From: a virus
DNA length: 61,137 bases
Reading direction: 5' to 3' (one strand)
IMG/VR virus record: IMGVR_UViG_3300035183_000546
Coordinates: 1-61,137 of that record
Shown: piece by piece, positions 33,393 to 42,818 of the stretch
Position numbering within the stretch: position 1 is the stretch's first letter
Layout of the letters: the number at the start of each line of letters is the position of its first letter
Notes under the pieces: model-generated
What the model saw: the letters and a program-made list of their open reading frames with translations, nothing else
What the model was told of the DNA's origin: nothing
Database searches by the model: none
Translations under genes and position numbers: made by a program

Positions 33393-35117
33393 ATGCCGGC
33401 TGTTATTTCTCCTGTACCTATTTCCGCTTTGCCCATATTTAACATTAATGGTGCTATAGATACTGCTAACGCTTGGGTACCCGCGTCTCTGGGTAATACT
33501 CAAACTTATCGGGTTAACTTGGAACAATTAGCGAGTGTAACTATAAATTTAATCTATGGTGGTAAGGCAGTAGTAGCTAAGGCAGCTACTTCAGCACTAC
33601 TTCCTGCGTTTACTTATGCTAATGGTGCTGGAGGTGTGGGCGCAACGATCACTGCTAATGCTAATGGGGCTCTTCCTTTATTCCCCTTTATTACTTCTTG
33701 GGCTGTTGGGGATATAATTTTAGTAAAAAATCCAACTAAAGCCATAGCTAATGGGGTTTATCAAATAACTCAGTTAGGCTCTAGTTCAACCCCCTTTGTA
33801 TTAACTCGAGTAGCTTCAGCGGATACGGGTCCGGAAAATCATGAGTTGGTAGTATTTGTGCAGAGGGGAAGCGCAAAAGGAGTATATGTTCAGCTTACAG
33901 TAAACCCCGTAATAGGTACTGACCCCCTGGAATTTAACTCACTAAGTATTATGCAGGGAGTCTTAAAGATCTCTAGGGCTCAAGCATTAAGCGCTATGGC
34001 TAATGGTAGTCTTCGGGAAGGTAGGTTATACCATGTGTATGATATATTGCATCAAGGTGCGTATTTTAGGGCCTGGGGTACTAGTAAGCTGGAATCATGG
34101 GGTACTGCAGAATTTATAAACCCCGATTACTCAAATGTTAATGGTCAAATGTTACGCATAAATATGCCATTTTACAATGCTTCTGCAATATGGGGGGATA
34201 ATAGTTCTCAATGGTGGAATCAAATACTGATAGATTTTCCTACACCCTCCAGCAGGCAAAATAAATATGCTATCTATAATGGTTTAGCTTATAAAAATCT
34301 TACGGGTAACAACGGGGTTTCTAATCCCTCGCTGGATACTACTAACTGGGCGCTAGAACCTCGCAGTAAAACTAGCTTAGCTTATGTAGGGCAGGTGAAC
34401 ACTATAAAGTATGATATTGTGGGTGATGTACTAACTCATCGCTTGGATGAGGAACATAACTATTATGAATCGAGTTTTGGGCTAACTGATACTACTTCTA
34501 GATTTGGCGATAAACTTATATCTGGGTGTACATTTAAAGAATGCGTCCTTGATCTATTAAATACACCCAATAAATTAATTAACTGCGAAGTTAGCGAAGC
34601 GGGATTGCAATTTCTAGCTAGTGGGGGATTACTGTGGACTTCTCGCTTGGATAGAGTAACTATTACTAATAGTGGTATCATTGAGATACATACTCATGAG
34701 CTAACCATAGAATATGGACGCATCAATAATCACCCCGGTAATATATCCTTAGACAATACACTACCCAGCCAAATTATGTCTGCTGTACATATAGAATTAC
34801 CTACTACGGGTATACTTAGGTACGTAACTCATAGCGTAGATGGCTCTTTAGACTTAATCAGTCCCGCCAACGCCGGCGCTCAGCAAGTAATAATAGATAA
34901 CGGGGGTAATCCTGGAGTACTAATAACAAATATCCTGTCTTATTTTAATACCATAGTTTTAGCTCCCGCGGGCTGGAGTGTGATTACTTTAGTACATTCT
35001 TATGGTACTTTAGCTTTACCAGGAGGCGTTAACTTAACACTAAACGGGACTAACTCACAATATATTGTACTGACCCGTCACCCTCTGGGAGGCTGGGTAG
35101 CAGTAGCATGGGGATAA
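33393..35117 (+). CDS. Tail fibre protein
   Basis: A 574-residue fibre. Residues 60-180 match the N-terminal module common in phage fibres: TSALLPAFTYANGAGGVGAT, ANANGALPLF, VGDIILVKNPTKAIANGVYQ, TPFVLTRVASADTG. Then a region with TRAQALSAMANGSLREGRLY and, in the last 220 residues, a beta-helix/right-handed repeat with a Gly-rich C-terminus. This is a receptor-binding or collar fibre, located after the baseplate block; specificity cannot be told from sequence. Confidence 0.75.
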   Translation: MPAVISPVPISALPIFNINGAIDTANAWVPASLGNTQTYRVNLEQLASVTINLIYGGKAVVAKAATSALLPAFTYANGAGGVGATITANANGALPLFPFITSWAVGDIILVKNPTKAIANGVYQITQLGSSSTPFVLTRVASADTGPENHELVVFVQRGSAKGVYVQLTVNPVIGTDPLEFNSLSIMQGVLKISRAQALSAMANGSLREGRLYHVYDILHQGAYFRAWGTSKLESWGTAEFINPDYSNVNGQMLRINMPFYNASAIWGDNSSQWWNQILIDFPTPSSRQNKYAIYNGLAYKNLTGNNGVSNPSLDTTNWALEPRSKTSLAYVGQVNTIKYDIVGDVLTHRLDEEHNYYESSFGLTDTTSRFGDKLISGCTFKECVLDLLNTPNKLINCEVSEAGLQFLASGGLLWTSRLDRVTITNSGIIEIHTHELTIEYGRINNHPGNISLDNTLPSQIMSAVHIELPTTGILRYVTHSVDGSLDLISPANAGAQQVIIDNGGNPGVLITNILSYFNTIVLAPAGWSVITLVHSYGTLALPGGVNLTLNGTNSQYIVLTRHPLGGWVAVAWG

Positions 35118-35141
35118 AAATCTTAAAAACAACATAAATCT

Positions 35142-35528
35142 ATGGTACAACAGATAATTAATGAACTTACTCGCATGATCAGCGAAGTGGGTATTTCTAA
35201 TTGGTTTGCAGCTTTTGTGGGTTTACTAATGCACTACTATTTGAAGTGGTTAAACGCTAAAAGTAAACCCGATTATACTTTTGGGTTTTTTTACCGAAGG
35301 TATCTGAGGGCGCTAATACCTTCAGTGCTATGCACTATTTCTTTAGTTATGGGTTTAGTGAGTCCTCTCCCTTCTACAGGGGACTACAATGAAACTATAC
35401 GCTTCGGAGCTAGTACTTTGATAGGCTACGCTAATACTTCGCTCTGGTTAAATGTTATTTCAGCTTTCCGTAATCGGAGCTTAACTATGTTTGGTTTAAA
35501 GTCTTCCAAACGTAAGGGTAAGAGTTAG
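35142..35528 (+). CDS. Small membrane protein, holin candidate
   Basis: A 128-residue protein with hydrophobic segments at about residues 18-33 (ISNWFAAFVGLLMHYYL), 55-75 (ALIPSVLCTISLVMGLV) and possibly 88-105, plus a basic C-terminus (KSSKRKGKS). Three potential segments and a basic tail fit class I holins. It lies in the tail block but 30 kb from the endolysin. As with the other small membrane proteins the lysis role is not provable from sequence. Confidence 0.55.
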   Translation: MVQQIINELTRMISEVGISNWFAAFVGLLMHYYLKWLNAKSKPDYTFGFFYRRYLRALIPSVLCTISLVMGLVSPLPSTGDYNETIRFGASTLIGYANTSLWLNVISAFRNRSLTMFGLKSSKRKGKS

Positions 35529-35562
35529 TAATCCTTTTAAAGGAAGTCTATTCTTATTACTT

Positions 35563-35976
35563 ATGAAACACCAAGAAGCTAAATTTAAAATAAAAGGGAG
35601 ATTGAAAATTTATAGTGTATCCTCCGATAACCAGCGTGTACTTCTAGTAGATAAGAATAATGCTATTCTTCCAAATGCTTCAGATATAGTAGCAAAATTA
35701 CTAGCAAACTATACTTGGCCAATTAGCCATATCTGGGCTTACAAAGCAAACAATCCTTTGGCTAGTGCAAGTGTAACTTATGATCCCGGAGTACCTGCTG
35801 GACAAGCTGTGTTTCGGGCTAGGTTTATTGAAAACTCTTTTAATGATGTTTTTGATGAGCTAAGATTAGCTTCAGCTAATGGCGGGGATTTTTCCCAGAT
35901 TACAGGTCTATCAGTACTCAAAGATAATACTTTGCAGTTAGAAGTTGAATGGCATATAACAGTAATACTTATTTAA
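35563..35976 (+). CDS. Hypothetical virion-associated protein
   Basis: A 137-residue beta-rich protein without recognised domain (strands KFKIKGRLKIYSV, YTWPISHIWAYKAN, TLQLEVEWHITVILI). It sits between the holin-like gene and the last fibre, with short gaps, so it is probably a fibre-associated or baseplate accessory. Similar short beta proteins occur next to Bacteroidota phage fibres. Confidence 0.45.
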   Translation: MKHQEAKFKIKGRLKIYSVSSDNQRVLLVDKNNAILPNASDIVAKLLANYTWPISHIWAYKANNPLASASVTYDPGVPAGQAVFRARFIENSFNDVFDELRLASANGGDFSQITGLSVLKDNTLQLEVEWHITVILI

Positions 35977-35979
35977 GCT

Positions 35980-37326
35980 ATGGCTCAAATCATAAAACAC
36001 AATTATCAAGATCCTTTAAATTCATACCCTTTTAATTTACGCTTGCTCGGATTGTTGCGGGCAGGTAGGTATTGCGGTTTTGATGGGATTAATAAAATTA
36101 ATGGTACTTTAAATCTGGAGTTAACGCATACCGTAACGGGTGTATATCATACACAAGAAAATCTATCTGTGAATGGTCCCCTTGGATCATTGCTTACACA
36201 TCAGGGTATGGTTGTACATGAAGATGCTCCGGTGAGTTTGAGTATAACTTCTAATGCAGGTAATGCGTTTACACGTAAAGATCTAGTTATTTTCGAACAT
36301 GAGTACTTAAACTCGCCCGGAGGTCAAAACGGTATTTATTCAATAGTTCCGGGTTCTCCGGGTGGTCCCTCTTTACCACCCATACCTAATCCCGAAAAAC
36401 AAATTGTTATAGGTATATTAACTATTCCCGCTAATGCTACTGTAGTTGATAACGTAACCTATGAACCTGCTCAAACACCATTACCGGGAGGTCAAAATAT
36501 CATTAGTAATTTTCCCGAACTAGACGCAAGGTATGCTCGCTTAAATACTACTAATGTATTTACGAAACGTCAAAATTTCCCGGCAGCTACGGGGGTAAGC
36601 TTATCAAGCCTATTCGGAACTTTTTCAGGAGGTAAATGGACGCCTCATGATAATGCTAATTCTTTTACTTATCCCGCAGGTCAGCCCAGTATTACTATTA
36701 AAGAGATAGAAGCTACTACTAATAATAATGAAATACTATTGGTAAACCTATCGGTTAACCCAATTACGATTTCTTTAAACGCAGTTCCTTCTTTGGGGGG
36801 TTTAACTATTTTAGGTAATATGGGTACAGGAAATAAGCCTTTAGTATTGGGTACTAACGGGTGGGTAAAATTAGTACAAATCACCAATACTGGATACATA
36901 ATAACAGGTCATTCTCAAATGTTCTCAGATATTTATGAGGGTCGCAAAGCTTATGCTTTAAATCCAACTGATTTTAATGTTACCGGGGGAATTAATAGTT
37001 TAACCGGTCAGGGTTTTAAGTATAAAATTACGGGTAATATCATTGAAATACATTTTAGCTACAGTATAGTATTCAATATCGCTATAAATAACTGGGAAGT
37101 AGATATAGCTAATTTTATGCCATATAATGCGTCACATACTCAAGGACCATGGGCTATTTTTTCTAACAACCTAAACCATAATTCACCCGATACCTACATA
37201 GGGCTAAAAGGAGTTTATATTAATGGGGCTAGTAAAGTTTTAAATTTTACAGATCAAACTAATGGTATTAGTATGGGTGTATTATCTTCTAATGTAGAGG
37301 GTACTATCAGGATCGATATGGTTTAA
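35980..37326 (+). CDS. Tail fibre/baseplate appendage protein
   Basis: A 448-residue protein, the last of the late block. The N-terminus (YQDPLNSYPFNLRLLGLLRAG) is a possible attachment part. Pro/Gly-rich residues 117-130 (SPGGPSLPPIPNP) are followed by LDARYARLNTTNVFTKRQNF, a fibre-type motif, and a beta-rich C-terminal tip. Likely a side fibre or adhesin. It ends three bases from the end of the oppositely oriented sigma-like gene, with no intervening terminator. Confidence 0.6.
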   Translation: MAQIIKHNYQDPLNSYPFNLRLLGLLRAGRYCGFDGINKINGTLNLELTHTVTGVYHTQENLSVNGPLGSLLTHQGMVVHEDAPVSLSITSNAGNAFTRKDLVIFEHEYLNSPGGQNGIYSIVPGSPGGPSLPPIPNPEKQIVIGILTIPANATVVDNVTYEPAQTPLPGGQNIISNFPELDARYARLNTTNVFTKRQNFPAATGVSLSSLFGTFSGGKWTPHDNANSFTYPAGQPSITIKEIEATTNNNEILLVNLSVNPITISLNAVPSLGGLTILGNMGTGNKPLVLGTNGWVKLVQITNTGYIITGHSQMFSDIYEGRKAYALNPTDFNVTGGINSLTGQGFKYKITGNIIEIHFSYSIVFNIAINNWEVDIANFMPYNASHTQGPWAIFSNNLNHNSPDTYIGLKGVYINGASKVLNFTDQTNGISMGVLSSNVEGTIRIDMV

Positions 37327-37329
37327 TTG

Positions 37330-38013
37330 TTATCTCTTTAGTTCGGAGTTACTAAAGTATTCTTTTGCTTCCTCTAAGCCAGCTTTGATCTCTTGCTTGA
37401 GCTTTTTCAAGTAATCAATTACTTGGGGATCATCATCCCAACCTAAGTATTCTGCTATTAAACTACAGGGTAATCCTTTTTTAATGTTTTTACCCATTTC
37501 TTTAGCTTCTCTAAGTATGTAGTCGGGAGGGTTAAGTTCTAGTTCCAGTATAAAAAAAGCGTCTCCCGATAAATTATTTTTTAAGTAATCTAAAGCTTTA
37601 CTATAGAGGTCTTCGGGATCGTTCTCTATCGGGGGTTCATAAGCAGTAGTAGTAATTACTGTACTTTCTTGAAAAGCGGGGTCATCTATATTTAACATAG
37701 TATGATGATCTTTAAACTTAGCTTGGTAGCTTGACCGCATAAGTCTATACTGGTAAGTTTCTAAAGCTCTTATTATATAACCTTTAAGATCTCCTATATT
37801 AGTTGTATCATGTTTACTTAGGTATTGGTTATACGCCCATATAAACTTTACATTAAAACAAGAAAGTATTTCTTTGTAATCTACCCCAAATTTTCTAGCA
37901 TCAATGTTAAAAGCTAATTTTTTTCTAAGGGGTTCTGTTTCGTGGAAAATGGTTTCGAAAACTCTGGCATCTAAGTTAGCCGTCATAGGCTTAAGGCGGT
38001 GGGATTCATCCAT
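37330..38013 (-). CDS. Sigma-factor-like transcription protein
   Basis: A 227-residue protein. Residues 45-95 look like sigma region 2: FNVKFIWAYNQYLSKH, then IGDLKGYIIRALETYQYRL. Residues 165-220 look like region 4, a helix-turn-helix (SLIAEYLGWDDDPQVIDYLK). The size suits a minimal sigma, comparable to T4 gp55 that directs late transcription. It lies convergent with the late fibre gene and divergent from the replication operon. The assignment is by pattern, not by strong motif; a chance helical similarity is possible. Confidence 0.5.
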   Translation of the reverse strand: MDESHRLKPMTANLDARVFETIFHETEPLRKKLAFNIDARKFGVDYKEILSCFNVKFIWAYNQYLSKHDTTNIGDLKGYIIRALETYQYRLMRSSYQAKFKDHHTMLNIDDPAFQESTVITTTAYEPPIENDPEDLYSKALDYLKNNLSGDAFFILELELNPPDYILREAKEMGKNIKKGLPCSLIAEYLGWDDDPQVIDYLKKLKQEIKAGLEEAKEYFSNSELKR

Positions 38014-38218
38014 AAAGTGATTTTTTTGAAGTTTAGATTTCCAAAATTAAAAACCTTTATATAAGGGAAATTATAAACCTTGAATATATTTATTAACATC
38101 GGGTAGGGTATAGAATTACTATTACAGGAATAGCTTTTAATTAACAATTTACTACCGATAGTTTTTAGACCTTTGTTTACGGGATTTCTATTAAGGAATA
38201 CAGTTCCACGTTTATTTT
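38014..38218. promoter_or_regulatory. Divergent intergenic region between sigma-like gene and replication operon
   Basis: About 205 bases with no gene. It contains CCTTTATATAAGG (38054-38066, nearly palindromic, TATATAAG core), AT-rich stretches with TATAAACC, and an inverted pair ATCGGGTAG (38098-38106) / CTACCGAT (38152-38159). These are likely promoters in both directions; exact boxes cannot be placed. Confidence 0.45.
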
Positions 38219-39616
38219 ATGGATGAAATACAGTACGAGTTTGACCTTGATTTTCAAGAAGCGCTATTACGCTTTATAGCCCAGGATAAGGAGGGTCCTC
38301 GTGCATTAAAGCTTTGTAACCCAAAACATTTTGGATTACCCGAATTGAGGTATATAGCTATAGCTTTTAGTAAGTATTATTCTAAAAATAAGCGTTTACC
38401 TCCGGGTAAAGTATTATTCCGCGAATACTTAAGGCAGCTATATTTAACTAGTCCATCTTTTTCTAAGCTTAAGGATTCTGAAAGAAAAGCTATTAATCAA
38501 GTAGTTGGCCGGATATATAATGGACCTGTAAAGGGTGGTGAGGATATATTGGAAGCCGTTACTAAGTTTAAAGCTTATGTACAACTACGGGAAGTATTAG
38601 AAAATGTAAACCTTAAGGATTTTAGTCAATATGAGAGTTTTGCTAAGAGTGTAGTAGAAGCCATACGTATAGATTTAGAACACTCCCAAGATTTGGGTAC
38701 TTTTTTAGTGCGCGATGCTCGTAAGCGTCAGATTGAAAGGCAGTTAAAACAAGAAGTATTCCCTACACCTTTTATGCAGATAAACAATTGGACTAATGCT
38801 GGAGGTTATACACGTGGGAGCTTGATTTGCGTACTTAGCCGGGAAAAAACTTTTAAGACGGGTTTTTTAGTCAATTTAGCTAAGGGTTATATGCGTATGA
38901 AAAAACGCATATTATATATTGACTTAGAGAATGGCCAGGATAGTATAGCCCTAAGGTTTGAACAAAGTTTACTTAAGATTACTAAAGCTCAGTTGTTATC
39001 TGGCGATTATGACGAGAAACTTTTAAAGCTTTTACGTAAATATAAGCGTTTGGGGGTAGAAGTAGACATTAAGCGTATGCCCGCATACACTACTACTGTA
39101 AACCATATTCAAAATTACATTGATGAGCAGTATCGGAATTACGGTATAAGGTATGATAATTTGATTATTGATTATGTGGGTATAATGGGATCACTAAGTG
39201 GTAAGAGAGATGATGATGAGCGGATCTCAGATGCGTATGTAGATGTAAAAAACTTAGTACTCCGTAATGGGTACGAATCTTGCTGGACAGCTCATCATGT
39301 TAATCGAAAGGCTTTTGTAAGGGAGGCTACTCAATTTCAAGCAGATGATACAGCTAAGTGTATAGATATTAATCGCCATGTAGATGCTTTGTTGGGTATT
39401 AATGCTAACGATGAGGAAAAGGCAGGTAATGTAGCTCGCTTAGAAGTAATAGAGCAACGGGATGGTTTACCCAGAGCTAGAATGCTATTCTGGCTGAATA
39501 TAGCTCAACAGCATATTAAAGAATTTACTAAAGTTGAATTAGAACGCTATAGACATGCTGTAGAAAACTTAAGTGAGCAAGAGCGTATAGATAAAGGTAA
39601 GAACAAAGATTTATAA
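38219..39616 (+). CDS. DnaB-like replicative helicase (gp41-like)
   Basis: A 465-residue RecA-fold helicase opening the replication block. Residues 1-150 are a helical N-terminal domain. The P-loop region (about 205-216) reads CVLSREKTFKTGFLVNLA, a variant in which the canonical GKT is FKT and Gly residues are missing. It is followed by ILYIDLENGQD, a Walker B NLIIDYVGIMG (about 313-323), and a C-terminal sensor region (CWTAHHVNRKAF, LLGINANDEEKAG). Likely replication-fork helicase working with the downstream primase. Start ATG has no SD. Confidence 0.78.
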   Translation: MDEIQYEFDLDFQEALLRFIAQDKEGPRALKLCNPKHFGLPELRYIAIAFSKYYSKNKRLPPGKVLFREYLRQLYLTSPSFSKLKDSERKAINQVVGRIYNGPVKGGEDILEAVTKFKAYVQLREVLENVNLKDFSQYESFAKSVVEAIRIDLEHSQDLGTFLVRDARKRQIERQLKQEVFPTPFMQINNWTNAGGYTRGSLICVLSREKTFKTGFLVNLAKGYMRMKKRILYIDLENGQDSIALRFEQSLLKITKAQLLSGDYDEKLLKLLRKYKRLGVEVDIKRMPAYTTTVNHIQNYIDEQYRNYGIRYDNLIIDYVGIMGSLSGKRDDDERISDAYVDVKNLVLRNGYESCWTAHHVNRKAFVREATQFQADDTAKCIDINRHVDALLGINANDEEKAGNVARLEVIEQRDGLPRARMLFWLNIAQQHIKEFTKVELERYRHAVENLSEQERIDKGKNKDL

Positions 39617-39619
39617 AAT

Positions 39620-40585
39620 ATGCACCCTAGTAAGCCAGTATACTCAGAAGTTACTTTAGCTAAATTATATACTTTTGTAACCCGTCAATGGGGTCTTAGG
39701 GAATACCGAAGAGGTTGGTTAAAAGGGGATTGTGTTTTTTGTGGTAAAATTGGTAAGCTAGGGGTTAACTTAGAAGAAAACCGAGTAAATTGTTTTGTAT
39801 GTGGTAGCCATGGTTCAGTTATTAAGGCCATTTTAGAAGTTTCTGGATTTAAAACTTTTACTGAAGTTTATAATAGTTTAAAGTTACTCGAAGATAGCAC
39901 ATATTTAAAACCACGCTTAATACCCCAACAAAAAGCTACCAAACCCAAATTACCCGAAAGTTTTAGGCTTTTATCTTTAGGCGAAGGCTATTTAGCTGAC
40001 TTAGCTAGGAAATACATTATTAAAAGAGGGTTTAATCCTGATGAATTATCTGCTAAGGGTATAGGTTATTGTAGTCGGGGGGAGTATTCTGGGTGTATAA
40101 TTTTACCCTATTATCAAGCGGGCGAATTAGTATATTTTATAGCTCGAAGGTTTATTATGACTGGCGCAAAATTTAAGTATCCAAAAACTGAAGATTTTGG
40201 GATAGGTAAAAGTGAGCTTATATACAATGCAGATAGCTTAGCTATTTATAATAAGATTCGCATAGTAGAATCTGTGTTCAATGCAGAAACTTTAGGTCCT
40301 ACAGCTATTGCATTAGGTGGTAAAGTAATTTCTGAAACTCAGCTGAGTATGGTTATCAAGAGCCCTTGTAAATATGTATCTATTTTATTAGATCCCGATG
40401 CAATAGTTTTAGCTTATAAATTAGCTTTAGTTTTAGCAGAATACAAGAATGGGGTTAAAGTAATTAAGCTACCCGATGAAGAAGATGTAAATAGCTTGGG
40501 TAAAGCTGAAACTTTAAAATTAGAAAAACAAGTTCCATGGAAACAGTACTCTGAGCTTTATCGTGAATACTTAAGCTACTTATGA
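39620..40585 (+). CDS. DNA primase (DnaG-type)
   Basis: A 321-residue protein with a zinc-binding motif CVFC ... CFVC (Cys 38, 41, 58 and 61), a central primase region, and a TOPRIM domain with IRIVESVFNAETLGP (about 213-227) and SILLDPDA (about 254-260) supplying the acidic metal ligands. It makes RNA primers for lagging-strand synthesis and should act with the adjacent helicase, three bases upstream. Short C-terminus, no helicase fusion. Overlaps the next gene by four bases. Confidence 0.82.
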   Translation: MHPSKPVYSEVTLAKLYTFVTRQWGLREYRRGWLKGDCVFCGKIGKLGVNLEENRVNCFVCGSHGSVIKAILEVSGFKTFTEVYNSLKLLEDSTYLKPRLIPQQKATKPKLPESFRLLSLGEGYLADLARKYIIKRGFNPDELSAKGIGYCSRGEYSGCIILPYYQAGELVYFIARRFIMTGAKFKYPKTEDFGIGKSELIYNADSLAIYNKIRIVESVFNAETLGPTAIALGGKVISETQLSMVIKSPCKYVSILLDPDAIVLAYKLALVLAEYKNGVKVIKLPDEEDVNSLGKAETLKLEKQVPWKQYSELYREYLSYL

Positions 40586-41445
40586 AAAGAGATCCTTCTA
40601 TACATATACGCTATTCAGCATTCCTGCTAGTATTTAAAGATATATGCGCTAAGTATAATCTACCCAAAAATAGCTTTATTAAACTAGCAAAAGAGGTTTT
40701 GATAGCCAGTAAAGCTAAGAGTTGTACTAATAGAGTACTTTTAGCTAATACTGATAAAGCTATAACTAAGGGTATTAAGTTAGGAGCTGCAGAAAGGGAT
40801 AAAACTGTGATGTTCGCAAAAGTACTATTATTAAAGCGAAGGCAGCTAAAACATGCTCAAATAAAATTAAGCACACCCGGAGATAAAGATTGGATTCATT
40901 TAAAAAGCTTAACTAGCCTTGCTTTAGAATTTTGTGAATCATTTGGATTAACTCAAAAGGAAGGGTTTGAGCAATATATAGATACTTTACTCAGTTTATT
41001 GAAACCTTTCCACTTGGGGAAAGCTCCTTCTATGCACTCTAAAATACTATCAGTATACGAAGCTAAAACTATCATACGCACTGATCTAAGCGCTGAAGTT
41101 ACTAAGCGTATGTATGATTTATACGTAGCTAAAAGCTTAGAACGTATGGGTTTCTGTCCCCCCTACAATAAAAACCCCGAAGAGTACGCGAATTTTGTTA
41201 AAGCTAAAGATTTAGCTATTAAAGCTGGAGTAAGCGTAGAGCATTATATTAACGCTCAATTTGCTGGGTTAGAGTGGACGGGTAATATACCCATACCATC
41301 ACAGCTAGTTAGCGATAAGGCTCAAATTAGATTAGCTAAGTATTTAGCTGAAAACAACCTTAAAGCAAGCCATCAGAAAAAATCTACTAGTATCAATTGG
41401 AATAAAATTAAGTCCCATGGTAACACTTCACATAGGTCCCAGTAA
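40582..41445 (+). CDS. Hypothetical replication-region protein
   Basis: A 287-residue, basic, helical protein, coupled to the primase by a four-base overlap and overlapping the UvsW-like gene by 29 bases. No catalytic motifs; a long helix LTSLALEFCESFGLTQKEGF and a Lys/Ser-rich tail. Placement between primase and helicase suggests a loader or accessory of the replisome (T4 gp59-type), but no sequence match supports this. Confidence 0.45.
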   Translation: MKRDPSIHIRYSAFLLVFKDICAKYNLPKNSFIKLAKEVLIASKAKSCTNRVLLANTDKAITKGIKLGAAERDKTVMFAKVLLLKRRQLKHAQIKLSTPGDKDWIHLKSLTSLALEFCESFGLTQKEGFEQYIDTLLSLLKPFHLGKAPSMHSKILSVYEAKTIIRTDLSAEVTKRMYDLYVAKSLERMGFCPPYNKNPEEYANFVKAKDLAIKAGVSVEHYINAQFAGLEWTGNIPIPSQLVSDKAQIRLAKYLAENNLKASHQKKSTSINWNKIKSHGNTSHRSQ

Positions 41446-42817
41446 AAGCCAGGTTGAAGGGGCTCAAGTTTATTTAAAAGAACTAAGAGAAGAGTTTAAA
41501 TTAAGATCTCCTGGTTACTTTTACTCTAATAAATGGCGATTACGACAATGGGATGGTTATGTAAGGTATATTACTGAAAGGGGTTATTATCCTACTGGCC
41601 TATCAGAAGATATTGTAAAGTATCTGATCAAGAAGAATATAAAGTATAGTATTAAGTTACAGCGAGAGCCACTTGGAGTGTATCCTATTCCTCGGAAATT
41701 GGGTAAGCTAGAGCTACGCCCTTACCAGTTAAATGCCGTAAAAGCTGTAGTTACTAAATCTTTAAAGGGTAATCCTTTTCCCAGGGGTATATTACATGAA
41801 GCGACTAATGCAGGTAAGAACTTAATCGCAGCCGCTTTGTTTAGAGCTTATGGACCTTACGTAAGGCTTATTTTTATTATTAATCGAACGCATATATACC
41901 AACAGGCCATACAGGAATTAGGTGAATTGTTACCAGGCGAAATAGGCTGGATAGGGCCTAATAGGGATATCAAATATAATAGGTTTATGGTGTGTATGGC
42001 CCAGAGTTTAGTTTCCCAAATAAAAAGCTTAAAACAAACTTTTTACCAATTTGATATATGTATCGTAGATGAGTGTCACTATGCCTCGAGTAAAACTTAT
42101 AAAGTTTTACTTGAAAAACTAGAATACGCCCAAGTAAGAGTGGGTATGTCGGGAACACCTTTAAAACACTCCGACAAAATTAAAAACATGAATATCATCG
42201 CCTACTTTGGAAATATACTCCATACTACCCACAATATAGAATTAATTTCTAAGGGCTATTCTACACCCGTACAGGTAACTATAGTTAAGGGTAATACTAA
42301 AGTTTTTAAGAATTGTTCCTATAAAGAAGAAGAGGAACGAGGTATAGTTAATAATGAACAAAGGAATAAGCGAGCTATTAAACGTATAATGCTCAGAGTT
42401 AAACAGGGTAACATGCCTATTTTAGTAGTTTGTAAATACCATTACCATACTGAGCAAATTTACAAATTAGTAAAATCTACGTTTCCAGAGCTAAAAGTTA
42501 ATTACATTCATGTAAAGGTAAAAGATAGATTAGAGAGGTTAGAAAAATTTAAGCAGGGTAAATACCATATCTTAGTAAGTTCATTGTTAATAAAAGAGGG
42601 TAAAAATTTACCTCTTACTAAAGCTATAGTGTACTTAGCTGCGGGATCCTCAGCTATAACTATTTTACAAGTTATAGGCAGGTTGCTAAGAAAACATAAA
42701 AGTAAGCAAAAAGTATATTTTGATGATTTCAGGGATAAGGGTAAATACTTATCTAAGCATACTCGGAAGCGGCTAAAAGAATATAAGTTAGAAGGATTTA
42801 CTATTAAGATAAAATAA
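41417..42817 (+). CDS. SF2 helicase, UvsW-like
   Basis: A 466-residue protein with SF2 motifs in order. The Q-type region is LRPYQLNAV; motif I is EATNAGKN (128-135); motif II is DECH (218-221); motif III is MSGTP (near 239); motif VI is QVIGRLLRKH (about 425-434). The N-terminal 90 residues (KWRLRQWDGYVRYI) resemble the UvsW-specific domain that binds branched DNA. It probably remodels recombination forks. The P-loop ends GKN where GKT/S is expected, so its ATPase is either adapted or weakened. Confidence 0.82.
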   Translation: MVTLHIGPSKSQVEGAQVYLKELREEFKLRSPGYFYSNKWRLRQWDGYVRYITERGYYPTGLSEDIVKYLIKKNIKYSIKLQREPLGVYPIPRKLGKLELRPYQLNAVKAVVTKSLKGNPFPRGILHEATNAGKNLIAAALFRAYGPYVRLIFIINRTHIYQQAIQELGELLPGEIGWIGPNRDIKYNRFMVCMAQSLVSQIKSLKQTFYQFDICIVDECHYASSKTYKVLLEKLEYAQVRVGMSGTPLKHSDKIKNMNIIAYFGNILHTTHNIELISKGYSTPVQVTIVKGNTKVFKNCSYKEEEERGIVNNEQRNKRAIKRIMLRVKQGNMPILVVCKYHYHTEQIYKLVKSTFPELKVNYIHVKVKDRLERLEKFKQGKYHILVSSLLIKEGKNLPLTKAIVYLAAGSSAITILQVIGRLLRKHKSKQKVYFDDFRDKGKYLSKHTRKRLKEYKLEGFTIKIK

Positions 42818-42818
42818 T

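Noticed and set aside
37330-38013. Integrase or recombinase reading of the leftward 227-residue protein
   Set aside because: No tyrosine-recombinase RxxH...Y or serine-recombinase motifs; helix-turn-helix and region-2-like helices fit a sigma-like protein better.
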